From Enterococcus crotali (GTDB lineage Bacteria > Bacillota > Bacilli > Lactobacillales > Enterococcaceae): a DNA stretch of 64,000 nucleotides. The translations under genes were made by a program, and so were the position numbers. The DNA lies in the NCBI RefSeq assembly GCF_000633635.1, contig NZ_AYPQ01000001.1:468820-532819 (forward strand), given 5' to 3'. Below the pieces are notes generated by a model. It saw nothing but the letters and a program-made list of their open reading frames with translations. It did not search any database and was not told where the DNA came from. This document shows, in pieces, positions 56,984 to 64,000 of the stretch. Position 1 is the stretch's first letter, and every line of letters begins with the position of its first letter.

Positions 56984-57683
56984 GGGAATAAAATATGATA
57001 AATTGATGACCTCAGAGGAATTTCCTTTCAATTTGCCTATTTTAAATGATTTGGATCAACTTCTATTTGATGCACCTGTTACTTTTTTGATTGGTGAGAA
57101 TGGCTCAGGAAAATCAACGATCATAGAAACTATTGCAGGTTTAATGGCTTTGAATCTTGAAGGTGGTTCAAAAAATAATCTTTTTGTTTCTTATGAAGAA
57201 GAACACTCCTTGATTGAAGCAAGCCGGCCAGTAAAATATCCCAATTTTCCCAAAGACAGCTACTTTTATCGAGCAGAATCTTATTATAATTTGATGACAG
57301 ATATTGAACAAATTGGAATTGGACAAGAGGGTCTTTTTGATAGAGAACTACATACTTATTCAAGAGGAGAATCATTTTATGAGTTAGTAGCAGCTCGCTT
57401 TTTTGGTCAAGGTTTTTATTTATTGGATGAACCGGAGACGGGTTTGTCACTTAGTACACAACTCAACTTGATGGTATTGATGCAAGAGTTAGTTCAGGAT
57501 GATTCACAATTTGTGATTGCGACACACTCGCCTGTATTACTGTTTTTTCCGAATGCTAGAATTTATGAGTTTCGTGATGGAAAAATCATCAAGTGTAAGC
57601 TGGAAGAAACTAAGATTTATCAAGAATGGGCTATGATTTTTGAAAGAAAAGAACATTTTTTTCAAAAGCTCTTTGAATCATGA
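56967..57683 (+). CDS. AAA family ATPase, ABC-type, next to recO
   Basis: A 238-residue ABC-type ATPase without membrane segments. Walker A is FLIGENGSGKSTIIETIAGL (about residues 36-55). The ABC signature is replaced by YSRGESFYEL (about 136), and Walker B is GFYLLDEPETGLSLSTQLNL (about 152), followed by IATHSPVLLFFPNARIYEF. This matches small AAA_23/ABC-related ATPases, related to RecF-type and OLD-type motors. Start ATG 56967 overlaps recO. Its role is unknown. Co-expression with recO hints at DNA repair or phosphate-starvation roles, but that is inference. Confidence 0.8.
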   Translation: MKLYLKGIKYDKLMTSEEFPFNLPILNDLDQLLFDAPVTFLIGENGSGKSTIIETIAGLMALNLEGGSKNNLFVSYEEEHSLIEASRPVKYPNFPKDSYFYRAESYYNLMTDIEQIGIGQEGLFDRELHTYSRGESFYELVAARFFGQGFYLLDEPETGLSLSTQLNLMVLMQELVQDDSQFVIATHSPVLLFFPNARIYEFRDGKIIKCKLEETKIYQEWAMIFERKEHFFQKLFES

Positions 57684-57692
57684 AAATATAAT

Positions 57693-57721
57693 TTGACATC
57701 TCTGCAATCAACGATTATCAT
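57693..57721 (+). promoter_or_regulatory. Promoter of the glyQS T-box transcript
   Basis: TTGACA (57693-57698), a 17-base spacer and TATCAT (57716-57721) lie just upstream of the T-box leader. Confidence 0.7.
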
Positions 57722-57744
57722 AAAGAGTAATTAAATAAATACGT

Positions 57745-57930
57745 TGAAAAAGAAGAGTAAAAAGAACGACTGTTATAGCGAATTTGGGGTAGTGTGAGCC
57801 AGATACAGGCAACTTTTGAAGGGCGCTTTTGAGTATGATCAAATGAAGCTGCCGATAGTTATTATCGGAAGTAGGGTGGAACCGCGATTATTCGTCCCTA
57901 TGTCTCTTAGAGGCATAGGGACTTTTTGTT
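57745..57930 (+). ncRNA. T-box riboswitch for glycyl-tRNA synthetase
   Basis: The conserved T-box sequence AGGGTGGAACCGCG is at 57873-57886. It is followed by a terminator hairpin GTCCCTATG/CATAGGGAC (57894-57922) with a T run. Stem I is upstream (about 57755-57835), with a plausible GGC glycine specifier at 57822-57824. Uncharged tRNA-Gly would stabilise the antiterminator and allow glyQS transcription. The specifier position is inferred from typical T-box layout. The 80-codon open frame crossing the leader (57816-58058) is not a gene. Confidence 0.9.
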
Positions 57931-57969
57931 TGCCGATTTTTCTAGTTTTTAAATTTAAGGAGGAACATA

Positions 57970-58878
57970 ATGGAAAAGAAACTTACTGTACAAGAAATGA
58001 TTTTAACATTGCAAAAATTCTGGTCTTCAAACGGTTGTATGCTGATGCAGGCTTATGACACTGAAAAAGGGGCCGGAACGATGAGCCCGTACACTTTTTT
58101 AAGAGCAATTGGACCTGAACCTTGGAATGCGGCCTACGTAGAACCATCAAGAAGACCTGCAGATGGTCGTTATGGAGAAAATCCGAATCGCTTGTACCAA
58201 CATCACCAATTCCAAGTTGTCATGAAACCTTCTCCTGAAAATATTCAGGAATTATACTTAGAAAGTTTAGAGTTATTAGGCATCGATCCTTTAGCACACG
58301 ATATCCGTTTTGTTGAAGATAACTGGGAAAATCCTTCTATGGGCTGTGCTGGTCTTGGTTGGGAAGTTTGGCTTGATGGAATGGAAATTACTCAATTTAC
58401 GTATTTTCAACAAGTTGGCGGACTAGCTTGTCATCCGGTTACCTCTGAAATCACGTATGGTATCGAGCGACTTGCTTCATACATTCAAGAAGTAGAAAGT
58501 GTTTACGATCTAGAATGGACACAAGGCGTTAAATATGGAGAAATCTTCAATCAGCCTGAATATGAACATTCAAAGTATTCATTTGAGGTTAGTGACCAAG
58601 ACATGTTATTAGAAAACTTTGATAAATTTGAAAAAGAAGCAAAACGCTGTATTGATGAAAGTTTAGTTCATCCGGCTTATGATTATATCTTAAAATGTAG
58701 TCATACATTCAATTTATTGGATGCTCGTGGTGCAGTGTCAGTAACAGAACGTGCTGGATATTTAGCTCGTATTCGGAATATGGCGAAAGCTGTAGCTAAA
58801 ATTTTTGTTGCAGAACGTGAAAAATTAGGTTTTCCACTTTTAAATAAATCAAATCAAACTACTGAGGAGGCGAAATAA
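57970..58878 (+). CDS. glyQ: Glycyl-tRNA synthetase alpha subunit
   Basis: A 302-residue catalytic subunit of the bacterial alpha2beta2 glycyl-tRNA synthetase. The N-terminal [20 protein letters not shown] and the segment [18 protein letters not shown] are hallmarks, with [15 protein letters not shown] and [14 protein letters not shown] further on. ATG 57970 follows AAGGAGGAAC. It starts about 40 bases after the T-box terminator, and glyS follows one base after its stop, so both depend on the T-box. Confidence 0.97.
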   Translation: MEKKLTVQEMILTLQKFWSSNGCMLMQAYDTEKGAGTMSPYTFLRAIGPEPWNAAYVEPSRRPADGRYGENPNRLYQHHQFQVVMKPSPENIQELYLESLELLGIDPLAHDIRFVEDNWENPSMGCAGLGWEVWLDGMEITQFTYFQQVGGLACHPVTSEITYGIERLASYIQEVESVYDLEWTQGVKYGEIFNQPEYEHSKYSFEVSDQDMLLENFDKFEKEAKRCIDESLVHPAYDYILKCSHTFNLLDARGAVSVTERAGYLARIRNMAKAVAKIFVAEREKLGFPLLNKSNQTTEEAK

Positions 58879-58879
58879 C

Positions 58880-60961
58880 ATGGCAAAAGACCTATTACTT
58901 GAAATCGGCTTGGAAGAAATGCCCGCTCATATCGTTAGCCCAAGTCGTTTACAGTTAGAAAATAAAATAGTAAAATTCCTAGATGAAAACAGCTTAACGT
59001 ACGAAACCGTTCAAAGTTTTTCGACACCTCGACGTTTAGCCGTACGTGTGACGCAATTGCCAGAGCAACAAGAAGATACACAAGAAGAAGTAAAAGGACC
59101 TGCTAAAAAAATTGCGCAAGATGCTGAGGGAAATTGGAGTAAGGCAGCCGAGGGCTTCGTTAGAGGCCAAGGTTTAACTACAGAGGCGATCACTTTTAAA
59201 GAATTAAATGGTGTAGAATATGTCTATGTGACAAAACATAATCATGGTAAAAAAACAATCGATGTTTTAGCTGGCTTGAAAAATGTGATTACAAGTTTGA
59301 CATTTCCAGTAACAATGCACTGGGCAGACTATGATTTTGAGTATATTCGTCCGATTCATTGGATCGTGGCACTGTTGGATGACGAAGTGATTCCCTTTTC
59401 TGTACTAGATGTAACTACGGGTAAAAGTTCTCGTGGGCATCGTTTCTTAGGGGATGACGTAACAGTTAGTCATTCAAATGAGTATGAAGAAAAAATGAAA
59501 GAACAATTTGTAATCGTTGATTCCAACGAAAGAAAGGCAATGATTGTTGATCAAGCAAACCAATTAGCTGATAAACACAATTGGAAGTTGAATTTGGACG
59601 AAAAATTATTAGAAGAAGTCAATAATTTAGTTGAATACCCAACTGCGTTCGTTGGTGCTTTTGATGAAAAATATCTTTCTGTTCCAGACGAAGTATTAGT
59701 CACTTCTATGAAAGAACATCAGCGTTATTTTGATGTACGCAATGACCAAGGATTGTTACTTCCGCATTTTATTTCAGTTAGAAACGGTGACAGTGTCCAC
59801 ATTGAAAATGTGATCAAAGGGAATGAAAAAGTTTTGATTGCTCGTTTAGAAGATGCTGAATTTTTCTACAATGAAGATAAAAAACTATCGATTGAAGATT
59901 GTGTTAATAAATTAAAAAATGTAACTTTCCATGAAAAAATTGGTACAATCTATGAAAAGATGCAACGCGTAGGTATCATTGGACAAATCATCGGCAAAGA
60001 AGTAGGGTTATCAAACGAAGAATTGACAGATTTAAAACGTGCTTCTGAAATCTATAAATTTGATTTGGTCACGAATATGGTTGGTGAATTTCCTGAGTTA
60101 CAAGGAATCATGGGAGAAAAATATGCGTTGCTTCAAGGCGAAAATCCTGCAGTAGCTCAAGCAATTCGTGAACATTATTTGCCAACATCAAGTGATGGTG
60201 AATTACCTGTTTCTTCGATTGGCGCTGTGTTGGCAATTGCTGATAAGCTAGATAGTTTATTTTCATTCTTTACTGTAGGAATGATTCCTAGTGGTTCCAA
60301 CGATCCATATGCATTGCGTCGTCAAACATATGGTGTAATCAGAATTGTTGAAAATAAAAACTGGCAGTTCCCATTAGTTCAATTGCAAATGGATATTGAT
60401 GCTGCGGTGAATTCAGATAAACAAAAATACGGTATTCAGTTAACTAACGGACAAGAGGAAGTAATTAATTTTGTAAAAGCTCGTCTACGTCAGTTGTTAG
60501 CAACAAAAAATGTGCGTCACGATGTGATTGATGCAGTCATTTCTTCTGAACAAAAAGACTTGGCGAAACTATTTTCATCAGCGAACATCCTCAAAAAACA
60601 TTTGCTGGATAAAGATTTTAAACCGTCAATGGAAGCTTTGACACGAGTAATCAACTTGGCTAAAAAAGGGCATGAGTTATTAAATCAAGAAAGTGAAATT
60701 GATGTAGCGCTATTTGAAAATGATGCTGAGAAAGCCTTACACCAAGCTGTAAATAAAATTGAAGAGAACTTCAATGAAAATACGATGTCGGAGAACTATC
60801 AAGCATTGGTAGAGCTACGTCCATTGATTGAACAGTATTTTGAAGAAACGATGGTCATGGTGGAAGATGAGCAAGTGAAGATAAATCGCTTGAAGGAACT
60901 TAATCGAATCGCAACGATGTCATTATCATTGGCTAGTCTTGATTTATTGATCGTAAAATAA
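58880..60961 (+). CDS. glyS: Glycyl-tRNA synthetase beta subunit
   Basis: A 693-residue tRNA-binding subunit. The N-terminus [19 protein letters not shown] is typical, with [12 protein letters not shown] near residue 47 and a C-terminal anticodon-binding and helical region ([20 protein letters not shown]). The length is as expected for GlyS of Firmicutes. It begins one base after glyQ with ribosome binding site GAGGAGGCG. It is followed by a palindromic terminator. Together with glyQ it forms the T-box-controlled glycine charging unit. Confidence 0.97.
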   Translation: MAKDLLLEIGLEEMPAHIVSPSRLQLENKIVKFLDENSLTYETVQSFSTPRRLAVRVTQLPEQQEDTQEEVKGPAKKIAQDAEGNWSKAAEGFVRGQGLTTEAITFKELNGVEYVYVTKHNHGKKTIDVLAGLKNVITSLTFPVTMHWADYDFEYIRPIHWIVALLDDEVIPFSVLDVTTGKSSRGHRFLGDDVTVSHSNEYEEKMKEQFVIVDSNERKAMIVDQANQLADKHNWKLNLDEKLLEEVNNLVEYPTAFVGAFDEKYLSVPDEVLVTSMKEHQRYFDVRNDQGLLLPHFISVRNGDSVHIENVIKGNEKVLIARLEDAEFFYNEDKKLSIEDCVNKLKNVTFHEKIGTIYEKMQRVGIIGQIIGKEVGLSNEELTDLKRASEIYKFDLVTNMVGEFPELQGIMGEKYALLQGENPAVAQAIREHYLPTSSDGELPVSSIGAVLAIADKLDSLFSFFTVGMIPSGSNDPYALRRQTYGVIRIVENKNWQFPLVQLQMDIDAAVNSDKQKYGIQLTNGQEEVINFVKARLRQLLATKNVRHDVIDAVISSEQKDLAKLFSSANILKKHLLDKDFKPSMEALTRVINLAKKGHELLNQESEIDVALFENDAEKALHQAVNKIEENFNENTMSENYQALVELRPLIEQYFEETMVMVEDEQVKINRLKELNRIATMSLSLASLDLLIVK

Positions 60962-60971
60962 AATGAATTAA

Positions 60972-61058
60972 AAGGGACTTGTTTCTGTTCCCTTCGTTTA
61001 TCCCGATTCCGTGTGACTAGGATGTGACTCATAGAGTTATGTCCTAGTCACATTTCTT
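60972..61058 (+). terminator. Terminator after glyS, related to the dispersed repeat (copy E)
   Basis: A first stem uses AAGGGA and TCCCTT (60971-60994). A second, perfect 11-base stem is TGTGACTAGGA (61012-61022) with TCCTAGTCACA (61042-61052), followed by TTTCTTTT. CCTTCGTTTATCCCGATTCC partly resembles the CGTTTATTCGGATT core of copies A-D. Confidence 0.75.
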
Positions 61059-61208
61059 TTTATTAAACTAAATCCATTTAGATTAAAGCAAAGACAAATG
61101 ATGAATCATTTTTGTAAGCAAAATTTTTTCATAAAATATTTCAACGTGGTACGATAAACTTATCAATCGATAAGGTGGTCGTATCATTTTTTATTAGGAG
61201 GAAAGAAG

Positions 61209-61613
61209 ATGAATCATTTTTTGAAATTATTTAGTATTGCAGCAGTACTATTTTTAGTGTTTGACTTTGTCTGGTTGCTTTTTATTGCTCGAAAGATATA
61301 TCAAGAACAATTAGGTAGCTTGTTAGGTCCAACCAAAATCATGCCAGCAGCTATATTTTATGTATTATATCTAGTCGGTATGCTCTTCTTTGTTGTTTAT
61401 CCAGCGCTTGAAAAAGACAGCCTGATGTACGCTCTTATAGCAGGTGCTTTTCTGGGACTGCTATGTTATGCAACCTATGATTTGACAAACCTTGCTACAA
61501 TAAAGGGCTGGCCTAGTTTAGTGACAATCATAGATCTAATATGGGGAACAGTCGTTACTGCAGCTACTAGTGGGATTACTGTTTTTGTAGCCCAACATTT
61601 TAATTGGAGGTAA
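61209..61613 (+). CDS. DUF2177 family membrane protein
   Basis: A 134-residue protein with four transmembrane segments: FLKLFSIAAVLFLVFDFVWLLF, IMPAAIFYVLYLVGMLFFV, YALIAGAFLGLLCYATYDL and LIWGTVVTAATSGITVFVA. The segments ATYDLTNLATIKGWPSLVTIID and LFDFVWLLFIARK are typical of DUF2177. Ribosome binding site TAGGAGGAAAG is at 61195-61205. Function is unknown. It lies just before the DAK2-domain gene with an eight-base gap, so it may be co-transcribed. A plain membrane protein of unknown role. Confidence 0.85.
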   Translation: MNHFLKLFSIAAVLFLVFDFVWLLFIARKIYQEQLGSLLGPTKIMPAAIFYVLYLVGMLFFVVYPALEKDSLMYALIAGAFLGLLCYATYDLTNLATIKGWPSLVTIIDLIWGTVVTAATSGITVFVAQHFNWR

Positions 61614-61620
61614 GTGGTGT

Positions 61621-62583
61621 ATGAGCAGTCAGTCTATCGACTATCAAAAATTGTTATTTGCTTTCCAACAAGGAGCAGTTCAATTAATAAATGAGAAACA
61701 AGAATTGAATCAAATCAATGTTTTTCCAGTATCAGATGGGGATACTGGCAGCAATTTAGCTTCATTGATGCAAACGATTCTTGAAAAAACAAAAGATGAG
61801 TCAAGTTCTGTCGTTGAGGTTCTTGAAAAAGTTGCTGATGCATCATTAATCGGGGCTAGGGGGAATTCAGGCATTATTTTTGCTCAATATTTTAACGGTA
61901 TTTATAACAATCTATTGATTCAAGAAGAAAAAGATTCTGTTACAAGCTTTGTTAAAAGTCTGAAATTGGCAACTAGAGAAGCCTATCAGGCTATTAGTAA
62001 TCCAGTTGAAGGAACGATCATCACTGTTATTCGAACGTGGGCAGAGGCACTTAATGAAGGAAAGCAAGTGCATGGTTTAGAACGACTATTACCAAAAGCA
62101 CTAACTGAAGCAGAGCAAGCGCTAAAACAGACAACAAAGCAATTGAAGATTTTACAAAGACATCAAGTAGTCGATGCAGGGGCAAAAGGGTTTTATATCT
62201 TCATAAAAGGATTTACACAAGCATTTGTCAATAAACAAACAGCTGCTAAAACAATGATCGACTATGATGACTCAATCAAAATAGACGTTTCTAAATCCTT
62301 GCACTCGAATACTTTAGAACCTAAATACAGGTATTGTACCGAAGTTTTATTAGAAGAAGTGACACAGACCAAAGAAGAAATTCAAGAAAAATTAAGCCCA
62401 TATGGCGATTCATTGATCGTTGCTATGAATCGTAAGAAAGCTAGAATTCATATCCATTCCAATCAGCCAGAACAAGTGTTGCGTTACTTAAGTCAGATCG
62501 GCCAACCTATTCAGCAAAAAGCAGATGATATGTTATTACAATATCGAGTGAATACAGATAAAAAAACACCGATTGCTTGGTGA
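61621..62583 (+). CDS. DAK2-domain protein, N-terminal part of a probable DAK2-DegV fusion
   Basis: A 320-residue frame, opening with ATG 61621. The N-terminal part is a DAK2 (DhaL-like) domain: NQINVFPVSDGDTGSNLASLM (about residues 33-53), GARGNSGIIFAQYFNG and HQVVDAGAKGFYIF. The second part (about 215-300, YCTEVLLEEVTQ) is the region that binds the DegV domain in fusion proteins. The frame ends KKTPIAW and the DegV frame starts in the same bases. An extra T at 62575-62579 would give KKTPIALVTDSIADLP. The whole would then be 602 residues, the length of DAK2-DegV proteins I know from the family. Confidence 0.82.
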   Translation: MSSQSIDYQKLLFAFQQGAVQLINEKQELNQINVFPVSDGDTGSNLASLMQTILEKTKDESSSVVEVLEKVADASLIGARGNSGIIFAQYFNGIYNNLLIQEEKDSVTSFVKSLKLATREAYQAISNPVEGTIITVIRTWAEALNEGKQVHGLERLLPKALTEAEQALKQTTKQLKILQRHQVVDAGAKGFYIFIKGFTQAFVNKQTAAKTMIDYDDSIKIDVSKSLHSNTLEPKYRYCTEVLLEEVTQTKEEIQEKLSPYGDSLIVAMNRKKARIHIHSNQPEQVLRYLSQIGQPIQQKADDMLLQYRVNTDKKTPIAW

Positions 62584-63428
62584 CAGATTCAATCGCTGAT
62601 TTACCAGCTGAATATGTGTTGAATAACCAAATCCATGTATTGCCAATGAACATCTTGATTGGCAATACTAGCTATATCGATAAAATAACCATTCAGAGTC
62701 AACAGTTTTTCGAACTGAATAAAAACCAAAATGAAAGAGCAACTAGCGCTCAACCAACATTAAAAACCATAGAGAATCTTTTTTCATTTTTAGAAACAAA
62801 GTATGAAGCAATACTAGTTATCACAGTTGCTGGAAAATTGAGCGGAACATTTCATACAGTTAGGGAAGTAGCCAAACGAATGGCATCATCCAGCACAAAA
62901 ATCAAAGTGATTGACTCCAAACAAAATTCTGCTGCTCAAGGTTTGCTCGTAATGAGAGCGAATGAATGGATTCAATCTGGTTTACCATTTGATCAATTAG
63001 TGCAACGAGTGGAAAAAGAACGGACTCAGTTTAAAATCCTCGTTAGCGTAGATTGCTTAGATCCAATGATCGATTCTGGTAGAATACCTCAATCTTTAGG
63101 CAAAATAGCTAAAATGGTTCATTTGAAACCGATTGTTAGCTTAAATGAAGAAGGAGAAGGAAAGCTAAGTGATTTTGCATTTAGTTTGGAAAAAAATGAA
63201 AGAAAGGTATTTCGGCAATTGAAAAAACTAAAAGAAAAAAATAAAATAAAACGCTATGCAATCATTCATGCGAATGCTGAAGAAAGAGCATGGCACTGGC
63301 AAAGTAAGTTGATAGAACAGTTTGGCTTTCAGCCAAGCTATCTGATGGATATTTCGACAGTAATCGCGATGAGCGCTGGGCAAGGCAGCGTGGCTGTAGC
63401 AGTTGAAATAGAAGAAAGTGGGGATTAG
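62577..63428 (+). CDS. DegV-family fatty-acid-binding domain, C-terminal part of a probable fusion
   Basis: A 283-residue frame in the -1 frame after the DAK2 part. It begins at TTG 62577 without a ribosome binding site, within the final seven bases of the preceding frame. The DegV fold is seen in VTDSIADLPAEYV, ATSAQPTLKTIENLFSFL, VAGKLSGTFHTVREVA and DSKQNSAAQGLLVMRA, ending ISTVIAMSAGQGSVAVAVE. DegV (FakB-type) proteins bind fatty acids. Reading the missing-base interpretation, VTDSIADLP continues KKTPIAL. If it really starts at TTG, it would depend on coupling. Confidence 0.75.
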   Translation: MVTDSIADLPAEYVLNNQIHVLPMNILIGNTSYIDKITIQSQQFFELNKNQNERATSAQPTLKTIENLFSFLETKYEAILVITVAGKLSGTFHTVREVAKRMASSSTKIKVIDSKQNSAAQGLLVMRANEWIQSGLPFDQLVQRVEKERTQFKILVSVDCLDPMIDSGRIPQSLGKIAKMVHLKPIVSLNEEGEGKLSDFAFSLEKNERKVFRQLKKLKEKNKIKRYAIIHANAEERAWHWQSKLIEQFGFQPSYLMDISTVIAMSAGQGSVAVAVEIEESGD

Positions 63429-63429
63429 T

Positions 63430-64000
63430 ATGAGCATTTGGATCATTAGTGGGGTCATTTTTGTTTATTTTACGTTGTTATTCTTCCTAGCTCAATATCT
63501 GCATAACAATTCTATTGTGGATTTAGCTTGGGGAATCGGCTTTGTTCTTGTAGCCGTTACTGGTTATTTGATCATGCCGGAGAAGACGACAGTCAGCACA
63601 ATTATTCTTGTGCTAGTGACCATATGGGGAGTGCGCCTATTTCTCCATTTGGCTAAACGAAATATCGGAAAGCCGGAAGATTATCGGTATGTGAACATGA
63701 GAAAACGTTGGGGGAATCACTTGGCAAGGCTAAAGGCATATCTAAATGTATTTGTTTTACAAGGTGTCCTTTTATTAATTGTATCAATGCCGATTCTGCT
63801 GGTTATGACACGTCCAGTAAATGACTTTTATTGGTGGAATGGATTAGGCGTTGTGGTTTGGATTGTAGGATTTGGTTATGAAACAGTTGGTGATTACGAG
63901 TTAACGAAATTTAAACAAATAAGTAGCAATCAAGGAAAACTTTTGACAACCGGTTTGTGGTCTACGACAAGACACCCGAATTATTTTGGCGAAGCACTCA
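63430..64000 (+). CDS. DUF1295 steroid-reductase-like membrane protein (cut by window end)
   Basis: An open frame from ATG 63430, one base after the DegV frame stops, to the end of the window (190 codons, no stop). The N-terminus SIWIISGVIFVYFTLLFF and the segments SIVDLAWGIGFVLVAVTGYL and TIWGVRLFLHLAKRN fit DUF1295. The diagnostic GLWSTTRHPNYFGEA occurs at the end, as in the 3-oxo-5-alpha-steroid 4-dehydrogenase-like group. The substrate is unknown. It may be transcribed with the DAK2/DegV frames. Confidence 0.85.
   Translation, partial: MSIWIISGVIFVYFTLLFFLAQYLHNNSIVDLAWGIGFVLVAVTGYLIMPEKTTVSTIILVLVTIWGVRLFLHLAKRNIGKPEDYRYVNMRKRWGNHLARLKAYLNVFVLQGVLLLIVSMPILLVMTRPVNDFYWWNGLGVVVWIVGFGYETVGDYELTKFKQISSNQGKLLTTGLWSTTRHPNYFGEAL

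Noticed and set aside
57816-58058. An 80-codon open frame across the glyQS leader
   Set aside because: It crosses the T-box sequence and terminator and overlaps glyQ out of frame; RNA structure explains the sequence.

Overview
The window is a low-GC Gram-positive chromosome segment that reads as Enterococcus, close to the E. faecalis lineage. The reasons are gene order (ylaN-ftsW-pyc-ylbC/F/G-rsmD-coaD-ylbL, comEA-EB-EC-holA-rpsT, phoH-pgpH-ybeY-dgkA-era-recO-glyQS), strong AGGAGG ribosome binding sites, TTG/GTG starts, a glycine T-box and enterococcus-style intergenic palindromes. It is mostly core genome. I see no prophage, transposase, CRISPR array, tRNA or rRNA. This assignment is inferred from synteny and protein resemblance recalled from memory, not from a search.

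Layout. 1-566: 3' end of a zinc alcohol dehydrogenase. 0.9-10.1 kb: ylaN, ftsW, pyc, ylbC, ylbF, ylbG, rsmD, coaD and a Lon-like PDZ protease (ylbL). 10.2-11.6 kb: an ECF-type sigma factor with a PH-domain membrane protein. 11.7-17.2 kb: DNA-uptake genes comEA/EB/EC, holA, a SnoaL-like gene and rpsT. 17.4-19.8 kb: phosphate transporter Pit with its DUF47 partner, then an HD hydrolase. 19.9-23.2 kb: a structured repeat, an Fe(II)-type P1B-4 ATPase with Fur-like boxes, and uppP. 23.4-27.7 kb: N-acetylmuramic acid use (EIIA, murQ, murP, murR). 27.7-32.3 kb: phosphatase, MBL hydrolase, and a two-gene unit of a small membrane protein plus a large SF2 helicase. 32.5-36.6 kb: purine salvage (guaD, pbuX, guaC) with PurBox-like sites. 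36.6-38.0 kb: PadR regulator and HAAS-type membrane protein. 38.0-41.3 kb: a probable vitamin B6 salvage cluster (ECF S-component, PdxK, divergent MocR regulator) around 73-bp tandem repeats. 41.3-44.7 kb: nitroreductase, phosphoglucomutase, proC. 45-48.6 kb: ArsR regulator and hom-thrC-thrB. 48.7-50.9 kb: PEP synthase regulator, zur-like gene, rpsU, yqeY. 51.1-61 kb: phoH-pgpH-ybeY-dgkA-era-recO, an AAA ATPase and T-box-controlled glyQS. 61.2-64 kb: DUF2177, DAK2/DegV and a truncated DUF1295 gene.

The most consequential observation is a set of five genes (ylbL, the PH-domain gene, comEC, hom, DAK2-DegV), each broken by the same kind of lesion. The continuation of the protein lies in the -1 frame, usually next to a short A or T run, and restoring one base gives a protein of the family's normal length. 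Five such lesions in 64 kb point to homopolymer under-calling in the assembly more than to five biological pseudogenes. The alternative, a strain losing competence and threonine/methionine synthesis, can be tested by resequencing.

Other points of interest are metal-regulator boxes (two Fur-like boxes before the iron ATPase, a Zur-like box before zur), PurBox pairs shared by guaD-pbuX and guaC, a family of palindromic intergenic elements at five sites, competing hairpins in the murQ leader, and a helicase with an apparent membrane segment paired with a small membrane coiled-coil protein. The helicase pair is the best candidate here for an undescribed system, although evidence for its role is thin.
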